Shown here: piece by piece, positions 1 to 8,700 of the stretch
Layout of the letters: each line of letters begins with the position of its first letter
How positions within the stretch are numbered: position 1 is the stretch's first letter
Made by a program: the position numbers and the translations under genes
NCBI GenBank assembly: GCA_965240325.2
Contig: OZ251222.1
Coordinates: 1,550,001 to 1,614,000 of the forward strand
Length of the DNA: 64,000 nucleotides
Direction: 5' to 3'
DNA from: Rebecca billardiae RCC1528
Lineage: Eukaryota; Haptophyta
The notes under the pieces: model-generated
The model's database searches: none
Seen by the model: only the letters and a program-made list of their open reading frames with translations
Told to the model about the DNA's origin: nothing

Positions 1-3000
1 GCTTTGTGCGCCGGCTCGCTTGCACGCCGCATACCTCGCAGCTCGTGCTGCGCGGCTCTTACCTGCTCCGCGCGTACCTGCCGGCGCTGCCACGGCCTGT
101 GGCGGACCTTGACTTTCTCGCACTGTGCCCCAACGACGCTCCGCTGGTCGAATCCATGATCCGTGACGCGTGCGACCAGCGCGTGGCTGACGGCCTCGCG
201 TTTGCGCGCGGCGCCGTCTCCTCGCAGCGGCACTGGGAGGGCACGGAGCACCCGGGGCTCAAGCTGACGGTGGAGTGCCACGAGCTGAACGTCGGCTCCG
301 ACGCGTCGCGCGCGCCGGCGACGCATCGCTTCAGCGTCGACGTGGGCTGGGGCGATCCGCTGGTGCCGCCGCCGGGCGCGCTGCACGTGCGCGCCGCGCC
401 CGTGGCGGCAGGCGGCGCATCCGCCTGCGTTCCGCTCGCCGCACGGGCGGAGACGCTGCTGGCGTGGAAGCTTCACGGCCTCTTCGAGCACGAGAGCGCG
501 GGTCTGAGCCAAGCCGGCGTCCCCAAGGGCTACTGGCGCCCGAAGGACCTCTTCGACTGCTGCCTGCTCGCCACCGCCGGCGCGCGGCTCATGCGCGCGT
601 CCGCGCTGCGCGACGCGGTCGTCGCGGCCTTCGCCTCGCGCGGCTACCCGGTGAGCCGGCTGGTGCGGCTGGCGCACGGCCGCTTCGGGACGAGCACGAA
701 GAGCGCGCGCAATTACGCTCGTTGGCGTGCGTCCGTCCTCGCGAGCGCCCCGGCCGCCGCCGAGTCTGGCCGCCGGGGCGCGGCTGCGCCGATCCCCGAG
801 AGCGCGCAGGCATGCGTCGCAGCGCTCGCGCCGACGTGCGCCGCGGTGCTGCGCGAGCTGGGCTACGCGCCGCTGCCCGGCGAGACGCTCCCCTTCGCCC
901 CGGCGTGGCAGGTGGCCGAGCTCGAACGCACGCTCGCCTCCGCGCCGTCGCGCGTCGTCGTCGATCGCGCCGCGCCCATCACGCCGAGCACGGCGCCGCG
1001 CGCGGCGGCGCGCGAGCCGTCGGCGACCACCGCGACGGCGCCCGAGGCCCTCTTCATCGTCGGAGGCGCGAACCGTGCCAAGTGGGAGGAGACGGCCAAA
1101 GTGCTGGCCGAGTACGCCAGCCTGGTCGTGCCGTGCGCGTACACGCCGCCCGAGGAGCTGCGCTTCCCGCCCGGCCTGGCGGACGGCTCGACGCGCGCGG
1201 TGGACGTCGTGCACGCGCTCGCGCGCCACTGCCACAAGGCGCTCGGCCGCGCGTGCATCGTCGAGCTCGCGCTGCTCGAGCTGGCTGGCGGCGCGCGCCC
1301 GCTCGTGCTGCATCGGCTGCCAGCGCACGAGGAGCGCGGCTTCGCCCGCGCGCACGCCGGCCGCGCCGCGCGCTTCCACGCGCTCATCGGGTACATCGGC
1401 CCGGATGGCGGGCCGGTCGAGGTGCTCGAGGGCGATCTGGACGGCGAGATTGTGAGCCCCGTGCGCGGCGAGCGCGCGCACGGCTGGAACCGGTGCTTCC
1501 AGCCCGAGGGCCACGGGAAGACGCTGGGCGAGCTGGGCGAGTCGCTCGCGTACGTGCAGCCGCGCGTGCGCCCGCTGCTCGAGCTCGCCGCCATGCTCCG
1601 CACACCGCTCGCGTACGGCACCCTCGAGCGCAGCCGCGGGCTGTTTGAGCTGCACGTGAGCGTGCGCACGCCGAGCGAGCCGGAGGGCGGCGTGCCCACC
1701 TTCCGCGAGGCGTGCGGGCTGCTCGGCGTCAAGGCCGTCGTGATCGATAACGAGGGCGGCGCCACGCCGCGCCAGCTCATGACCGCCTCGTACACGCAGG
1801 GCTCGCTGCGCGACGCGCTCACCGCCGCGTTCGTGCTCGCGCGCCGGCTGAGCGCGCTCGGCTTCTGCGTGCTCCGAACCAAGGTGGAGGCTGGATTCCA
1901 CAACCCGGGCGTGCCGGCGACCGACGCGGAGGCCGCGGCGCTCTCGCCGCACAACTACTTCGAGGTGCACTGGAAGCTGCGCCTCCCGCGCGGTGGCGCC
2001 GAGCTGCCGGCGCTCGCGCGGCTCGCGGCGGCGCACGGTGCGCGGCTGTCGCGCTCGGCGCTCAAGCGCGCGAGCAGCGGCGGCGAGGGCGGCGTTGGGC
2101 ACGAGCAGCGCTTTGTCACGCTGCGCCTGTACGACTGCGGCCGCGAGCGCGCGGCCGAGCGCGTGCGCCGCCTGACCGACGAGCTCGCGGAGCACGGCTA
2201 CCACGTGCTCACCACCATCCGCGAGTACGCGGTGTACGACTCCAACGTGGCGATGGACGCGGGCTGGATCGATGCGCCTGGCCCCACCGCCAGGCCGGGC
2301 GGCCGCGCGAGCGGCGCGGCGCCGCAGACGCCCGCCGGCGCCGCGCGGGACGCGGCCGGCAAGCTGGGCGCCGACGCGCTCGCAACGGCTCACGAGCCGT
2401 TCGGGGCGGTAACGGTGCACTCGGGGCGAGCGAGCGCAGAGGCTCGGGGCCGAGTGCCCCCCAGAGGGTCGCAGCTCGACGCGTCGGCCGGCCGCGCGGA
2501 CGGTGCGACCGCGACGGCAGCGGTCGCGCGCACAGCCGCGCCGCCGCGCGGCGCTGCCGGCGGCCCCGCCGCCGAGGCCTCGGCCACGGCCGCGACGGAG
2601 GCACTGGGCGACCTCGTGCGTGGCGCGCTCTGGCACCGCGCGCACCCGGCGCGCGGCTGGGACCCTTCGCAGCTGCTCGGCGCTCTGCTGGCGGAGGTGG
2701 GCGCCGGCCGCGCGTCCGTGGCGTGGGAGCCCGAGCGCGGCGGCGCGGCGGCGCTCACCGGCGCCGACGGCGGCGCCGGGCGCGGCGGCGCCCGGCTCGG
2801 CCTCTTCCACTACAAGCAGAGCGTGAAGCACTGGACGCCAGCGCTGCTCCTCGCGCGCGGGCTGCTGCTGCGGCAGGACGGCCGCCATGCCACCCTCGTG
2901 GGCACGCCCTTCCCCAAGTTCTTCGAGCTCGGGCGCGACGGCGTCAGCCTCGCCGAGCTCGAGCACTGCGCGCTCCGCTGGGAGGCGACGGAGAAGCTGG

Positions 3001-4058
3001 ACGGCTCGATGGCGCTGCTCGTGTGCGACCGCGGGCGCTGGCGCGTGCTCACCAAGCGCGGCTTTGGCTCGGAGCAGGCGGCGTGGGCGGAGTCCTGGCT
3101 GCGCGCCCGCGCGGCGCACCTCCCGAGCGCGCTCGAGGCTGGGTGCACGTACGTGTGCGAGGTCGTGTCCCGCGCCAACTGGGTGGTGGTGCGCTACCCG
3201 CCAGAGCGGGAGGGCGTGTGGCTGTGCGCCGCGTACGGCCGAGACGGGGCCGAGCTCGAGCGACCGGCGCTCGAGGCGGTGGCTGCGCGCGCCGGGCTCC
3301 CCCTCGTGCCCCTCGTGGCGAGCGGCGTGCTGCGGCCCGCGCCAGCCGGTGGCGCGACCGGCCCGGAGGCGGGCGACGAGCCGGCGCGCGCGCGGCTTCG
3401 CGAGACGATCGGCGCGGCGCTCGATGCGCCGGACGGCCACCGCGCCGAGGGGCTCGTGCTGCGCTTCGTGCTGCCCGGCGGCGCAGCGCACCGCGCCAAG
3501 GTGAAGGCGCGGGCGTACGCGCGCCTGTACCGGCTGCAGGACGGGCTCACGCCGCGTGCCGCGTGGACCGCCGCCAAGGCTGGCGGCGTGGACGCGCTCG
3601 ACGCGCTGTGCGACTCGGCGCCGGAGGAGTTTGCGCACTACATGGCCGGCGTGCGCACGCTCACGCTCGCGGCGGTGTGTGACACGGCCGCCCAGGCGCA
3701 CATGGCTGTGCGCGCCGCCGCTGCCATGGGCCGCACGGATGCGCGCGGCCTCGCCGAGCTCCTGCGCGAAGCGAGCGCTTGGCCGGACGGCGCGCCCATC
3801 ACGCAGGCACAGCGCCGGTTGGCGCACAAGGCGCTCGCCGGCCGGCTCGGCGCGGCCGAGCTTGCGCTCGGCGCTGTCCAAGACGGCGGGCCCGACCGGG
3901 CGCGCGCGGCCCGCGGCGCGGCGCTTCTCGGCCAGCTCGACGCGACGGCGCGCCACGCGCTGTTCACTTTCGTGCCCGTCAGCGCACCGCAGGACGCACG
4001 CTCTCGGCATGTGCACCTGGCCGATGGCACTCGGCTACTCAATCACCAGCGGCACTAG
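1..4058 (+). CDS. Nucleotidyltransferase-HAM1-RNA ligase fusion protein (5' truncated)
   Basis: The frame is open to the left edge, so the true start lies upstream; about 1,350 residues are visible from position 6. Near residues 14-45, LVLRGSYLLRAYL followed by DLDF resembles AbiEii/MNT-type nucleotidyltransferases. Residues about 348-532 look like HAM1/ITPase (IVGGANRAKWEE near the start, FHALIGYIGPDGGP near 456, then CFQPEGHGKT). Residues about 545-755 form two related halves (ELHVSV... and YFEVHWKL...) that I do not recognise. Residues about 870-1170 carry ligase motifs of the T4 Rnl1 type: FPKFF near 968, motif I EKLDGS with nucleophile K997, TKRGFGSEQA, EGLVLRF at 1148 and the motif V lysines K1165 and K1167. 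The role is inferred as RNA end repair combined with nucleotide sanitation. No intron is needed within the visible part. The ligase call is firm, HAM1 fairly firm, the nucleotidyltransferase tentative. Confidence 0.8.
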   Translation, partial: FVRRLACTPHTSQLVLRGSYLLRAYLPALPRPVADLDFLALCPNDAPLVESMIRDACDQRVADGLAFARGAVSSQRHWEGTEHPGLKLTVECHELNVGSDASRAPATHRFSVDVGWGDPLVPPPGALHVRAAPVAAGGASACVPLAARAETLLAWKLHGLFEHESAGLSQAGVPKGYWRPKDLFDCCLLATAGARLMRASALRDAVVAAFASRGYPVSRLVRLAHGRFGTSTKSARNYARWRASVLASAPAAAESGRRGAAAPIPESAQACVAALAPTCAAVLRELGYAPLPGETLPFAPAWQVAELERTLASAPSRVVVDRAAPITPSTAPRAAAREPSATTATAPEALFIVGGANRAKWEETAKVLAEYASLVVPCAYTPPEELRFPPGLADGSTRAVDVVHALARHCHKALGRACIVELALLELAGGARPLVLHRLPAHEERGFARAHAGRAARFHALIGYIGPDGGPVEVLEGDLDGEIVSPVRGERAHGWNRCFQPEGHGKTLGELGESLAYVQPRVRPLLELAAMLRTPLAYGTLERSRGLFELHVSVRTPSEPEGGVPTFREACGLLGVKAVVIDNEGGATPRQLMTASYTQGSLRDALTAAFVLARRLSALGFCVLRTKVEAGFHNPGVPATDAEAAALSPHNYFEVHWKLRLPRGGAELPALARLAAAHGARLSRSALKRASSGGEGGVGHEQRFVTLRLYDCGRERAAERVRRLTDELAEHGYHVLTTIREYAVYDSNVAMDAGWIDAPGPTARPGGRASGAAPQTPAGAARDAAGKLGADALATAHEPFGAVTVHSGRASAEARGRVPPRGSQLDASAGRADGATATAAVARTAAPPRGAAGGPAAEASATAATEALGDLVRGALWHRAHPARGWDPSQLLGALLAEVGAGRASVAWEPERGGAAALTGADGGAGRGGARLGLFHYKQSVKHWTPALLLARGLLLRQDGRHATLVGTPFPKFFELGRDGVSLAELEHCALRWEATEKLDGSMALLVCDRGRWRVLTKRGFGSEQAAWAESWLRARAAHLPSALEAGCTYVCEVVSRANWVVVRYPPEREGVWLCAAYGRDGAELERPALEAVAARAGLPLVPLVASGVLRPAPAGGATGPEAGDEPARARLRETIGAALDAPDGHRAEGLVLRFVLPGGAAHRAKVKARAYARLYRLQDGLTPRAAWTAAKAGGVDALDALCDSAPEEFAHYMAGVRTLTLAAVCDTAAQAHMAVRAAAAMGRTDARGLAELLREASAWPDGAPITQAQRRLAHKALAGRLGAAELALGAVQDGGPDRARAARGAALLGQLDATARHALFTFVPVSAPQDARSRHVHLADGTRLLNHQRH

Positions 4059-4190
4059 CAGCGCATCTGCGTAGACGATAGACGACTGTACTCACTCGGA
4101 CCGCCGCACAGTAGCGGGCACGGACGACTCGCTAAATTGCTGCTTATTTATGGCGCGCGGTGTCAAGGCGGAGCGCGGTAGCGTGGAGCC

Positions 4191-4254
4191 CCGCTGTGTG
4201 CTCGCGCGCCTGCCGGTACGTCCCGCTGTGTGCTCGCGCGCCTGCCGGTACGTC
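4191..4254. repeat. 32-bp direct tandem repeat, two copies
   Basis: A 32-bp unit beginning ccgctgtgtgctcgcgcgcc occurs twice head to tail (4191-4222 and 4223-4254) about 130 bp downstream of the ligase-fusion stop codon. It overlaps only unsupported small ORFs. Confidence 0.85.
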
Positions 4255-4559
4255 CCTCCGCCAAGGCTCGGCCTAGCCGATCGAGGGATGCATCACCGGG
4301 ACCGGCCAAGCCCTCCGCCGGCGCCGCCGGGCCGCCCGCGCGCCGCCGCCAGCCGGTGCTGAAAAGCCCACTAGCCGCGTGCGGCTGGCTGCAGTGCGCG
4401 TGCGAGCGGCGCAATCAGCGTGGGCGGCGTTGCGCGGCGCGATGAAGGCCAGATGCATGACAGGTTCGACTCCACCGCGTCACACGCGGCCGAGCGCGCG
4501 CTACACCGGGACGGCCGTCCCGGCCAGAGCGCATTATAATAGTGTTTAGAACAGAACGT

Positions 4560-4680
4560 GGTTACCCAGGTGGACCAGGGGACCAGCGATCAATGAGACA
4601 ATGAGCCGTGATTGATCGTTATTGCTGACCAGGGCGGCGCCAGCGCATACAGAACAACGCAGGTTACCCAGGTGGACCAG
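4560..4680. repeat. Spaced 19-bp direct repeat in intergenic DNA
   Basis: The 19-mer ggttacccaggtggaccag occurs at 4560-4578 and again at 4662-4680. The rest of 4255-5100 holds no coding region I can support; it is less GC-rich than the genes. Confidence 0.7.
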
Positions 4681-5118
4681 CGGCTCTTGATATGATATAT
4701 TGAGACGTGACAGTCATCTTGAATGACGACTGAGCTTCGTCAAGGTTGGATGAGCGGTGAGCCGCCCTTCGATAGTAATTGGGTACTCATGAAACAGCTT
4801 CATCCTTCGGTGATGAGCCGCCTGCTCGCTCGTCCGGAGCCACGTGCCCCCAACCCAACTCCCCAAACCAAAACTTGGTCACTACAGGTCGCGACTCGCG
4901 TGCAAGACTCACTCGCGCGGGTGAGTAATTAATAAGCAGCCCACGTCATCTCTGATCTCTATCATACATTATCCACGTGGGCACGCCGGTCGTGGCGCCA
5001 GGCCGGGGCGGGTGCGCACCCGTGCGCAAGCGGCGGCAGCGGCGGCCGGCCGCGCACGAAGGCGACGACCCTGCAGCAAAGAGGTACCCACCCGCCCCGC
5101 GCCGCGGTGCTCATTATC

Positions 5119-5430
5119 ATGGCCTTCGCCAACGCGAGTTCGGCACGTGCTGAGGAGGTGACCGAGCCCACTCCTGACGGAACGGCTGAGCTCCTGCGCC
5201 GCCCATCGCGCGACGAGCCTGGGCGCCTCCTCTTCCCCATCGCGTCCCTCTTCTTCTTCCACCGCGTGCTGCTGCCGAGCGTGCTGCTTGGCGGCGATGA
5301 CCCGCTCGGCTGCGTCCTTCTCGTCGCGTGCGTCTGCCTGCTCGGGTGCGAGGTGGGCGCACTGGCGCGAGGCATGCGCGCACAGGGCACGTGCACGTCG
5401 CTCAGCATGCCCTCCTTCTTCGGCGGCCCA
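5119..5430 (+). other. Possible upstream exon or separate small ORF
   Basis: An open stretch starts at ATG 5119 (MAFANASSARAEEV), contains a hydrophobic run (LLFPIASLFFF and GCVLLVACVCLLGCEVGALA), and ends at a good donor, CAG/GTACGG, at 5430/5431. It could be a first exon of the giant gene, whose ATG at 5798 leaves an unusually short signal peptide. The minus strand here is also open and encodes charged low-complexity sequence, so strand and coding status are unresolved. Confidence 0.2.
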
Positions 5431-5797
5431 CAGGTACGGCGGTGCCACCGGCACCGAGCTGCTGGCTCGTGCCCGCGAGCGCCCGCGCGCGGCGAGCGTG
5501 CTCGCCTGAGCGTGAGGCCGTTGCGGCGGCGGCGGCGCGACGAGCCCCGCCCTCCTCGGGGCGCGCCCCGAAGCGGGCCAACCCTGGCGACCCCGTGACC
5601 CCGCGCCTCCCGGCGCGCGCCCGCCCACCGCCTCGCAGCACGAGCGACGCGTGCGCGGAGGACTCGCTGCGGGCACAGCGTGCTCTCCGTCGTCTTCCTC
5701 TTCTTCGACTGCTGCCGGCGGACGTACCGGCGCCTACACGTCGGCTGCATCGCTCGCCGCTCGCCGTGGCGTGCGGTGCCCGGCCCTCGTGCTCGCG

Positions 5798-8700
5798 ATG
5801 ATCATGGCTTTGGCGCCGGCGGCGACCGCGCAGACCTCACTGCGCACTCAGCTCATCACAGATTACCCCGAGTGCTTCCCCGGGGGCAGCTTTGACGCCG
5901 ACTACTGCTCCAACAACGTCACCGGCTCCATGTGCGCGCGCGTGTGGCGCGGCTCCGCGTCCCTGCGCGTGCGCGCACCGCGCGGTGACGCGCGGTGAGC
6001 ACCCCGTGCGCGCCTGACTTGCACGGCCGCCTGCGCCGGCAACACGCACGCCCGCGGCGACGCGCAGCATCTACGGCGCTGTGGGCGGCACGGTGCCGAC
6101 GGAGCTCGGGAACTTCCACTCGCTCGGCTCACTGTAAGCCGGCGCTGCGCATGCGCCCCGCGCGCCATCTGCGGCGTGCGCGCTTCCGCTGGCCCTCGCT
6201 CGCCGATCCATGCCGCGCCCACGCTCCCTCACCGCGCCCGCGCGCTCGCACCGCAGCACTCTGCTCGGCAACGCCCACTCGGGCACCGTCCCGACCGAGC
6301 TCGGCACGATGTCGGCGCTCGAATCTCTGTGCGTGCGTGCAGCTCACATCGCGTAGGGCTGGCGTGCCACGCGTGGTGGCGCGATCGCACCCTCACTGAG
6401 CCGGTGCCCACCGCCGGCGCGCGCGCGCGCGCGCGCGCAGGCGCCTCGAGGACAACAACTTGGTCGGCACCGTCCCGTCCGAGCTGGGCTCGCTGACGCG
6501 CTTGGACGAAAACCTGTGCGCCGCCACCCCGCGCCTTCCCCGCAGCGGCGCACCAGTCAGCGGCTGACCCGTCGCACCCGGCCCGCATGCCGTTGCTCTT
6601 TCGGCCGGCCCGACAACCCTCCCACCTGGCAGCTCCTTCCAGGGCAACTCGCTCACCGGCACGATGCCGACGCACCTCGGCCAGCTCACGAGCGTGTACC
6701 TGTTGTGCGTGGCGCGCGTGGCTCGCCCTGCGTACCGTGCTCTTCGCTCGCAGCGTGCGGCACGTGCGGCCGCTCACCGGCGCCATCGCGGCACCTCGAC
6801 GCGCGCTCCCACGCCGCGCCAGCAAATTCGACGACAACTCTTTGACCGGAACCATCCCGACCGAGTTTGGGCGGCTGGCGAATGCGTATGGCCTGTACGC
6901 GCAGCCGAGCACGCCGTGCCGCGCGCCGCGCGCCTTCGCCGCGAACATCTGCTCATGCCCGGACGTCTGCGCGCGTGCTGCTGCTCACGGCTTAGGACCC
7001 TCGACGGCAACATGCTGACTCAGACCATCCCGAGCGAGCTGGGGCAGCTGGACTCGAGCTTGCACGAGCTGTGAGCGCAGCCGACGCGCTGCGCGCCCAC
7101 GCTGCGCGCGCCCACGCTGCGCGCTGCGCGCTGCGCGCTGCGCCTCGCCGGGAGCACGCGCGCGTGCGCCGCGCGTCGCAGCCCACCCTCGGCCGCACCC
7201 CCGCCCGCCGCAGCTATTTGCACTCCAACTCTTTGGCGGGGTCGATCCCGACCCATCTCGGCCAGCTGTCCGTCCTGGATGACTTGTGCGCGCCAGAGGC
7301 GCCGCGCCCCGCGCGCGGCGGGCGACGCGCACGCAGCTCTCCTCTCACGCATGTACGTCCAACTGTGGCGCTTGCGCGCGCGCTGCTCGCTGCAGGTACC
7401 TGCATTCGAACAGTCTCGTCGGGCCCATCCCATCCGAGCTGGGTGAGCTCACCGCTGTCAAGTTGATGTGCGCGCGGCGCACGCGCAGGCCGGTGCACCG
7501 CGTGCGCGCGCGCGGCTGGCGGCCCTCTCACCAGCGTCGACGCTGCGTGCTGCCCGCTCGCGTGCCGCGTTGCGCAGGATCCTCTATGGCAACATGCTCA
7601 CTGGTGGCCTACCGGTGGCGCTGGGAACCGGCTTGACGAGCATGCGCGCGCTTCTCCTTCAATCCAACTCGCTCGTCGGCGCCATCCCGGCCTCGCTCGG
7701 TGCGTGCAGCTCCCTGACCTACCTCGGCCTGAACTTCAACTCGCTCACGGGCACGCTGCCGACCGAGCTGGCCGGCATGACAAAGCTGCAGACGTTGGAG
7801 ATGATGGGCAACTCGCTGGGCGGGAGCCTTCCGACGAGCCTCGGCGGCCTGACGCAGCTGCAGTACCTGTACCTCGCCGAGAACGCTCTCACTGGCTCGA
7901 TCCCGGCCGCACTCGGTGCCTTGACCGCGCTCATGCACCTGTGGCTGTACACCAACTCTCTGGTCGGCTCGCTGCCGACGGCGGTGGCCGACATCGGCTT
8001 GCTTCAGAGCGTGGATTTGCGTGGAAATGCGCTGACCGGCCCCATCCCCTCTGAGCTGGGCGGCGCCTTCGGCCTGACCCAACTCGCTCTCTACGACATG
8101 TCGCTGGCGGGCGCCATCCCCTCAGAGCTCGGCCTGTGCACTCGACTCGCGTTCCTGGACGTGTACGGCAACTCTTTCTCTGGCAGCCTGCCAACCGAAG
8201 TGGGCGCACTCACCGCCCTGGGCGACCTGGTCCTCAACGGCATGTCCTTGACCAGCACCCTCCCATCACAGCTCGGCGCGCTGACCCGGCTCACCGAGCT
8301 GGCCATCGATGGTAACGCGCTGAGCGGCACGATTCCAGCGTCGCTCGGCGGCTTGACGGCTCTCACACAGCTCGACCTCTACTCCAACTCGCTGGCGGGC
8401 GCTCTCCCCACCGAGCTGGGCGCGCTGACCCGCCTCTGGTATCTGCGCGTCGACCGCAACTCGCTGAGCGGCACGATTCCAGCGTCGCTCGGCGGCTTGA
8501 CGGCTCTCATACAGCTCGACCTCTACTCCAACTCGCTGGCGGGCGCTCTCCCCACCGAGCTGGGCGCGCTGACCCGCCTCTGGTATCTGCGCGTCGACCG
8601 CAACTCGCTGAACGGCACGGTCCCCTCGGAGCTTGGCGCGCTGACTGCACTCTCATCTCTGAAGGCGTTCACCAACGCGCTCACCGGCACGATGCCAACA

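Noticed and set aside
1-4058. Bacterial contamination, because of AbiEii-, HAM1- and phage-ligase-like domains
   Set aside because: It shares codon composition and contiguity with intron-containing algal genes, and there is no bacterial operon or ribosome-binding pattern; ancient transfer remains possible.
4440-4500. tRNA T-arm-like string aggttcgactcc
   Set aside because: The flanking bases do not form a T stem, and no D arm, anticodon arm or acceptor stem can be drawn around it.
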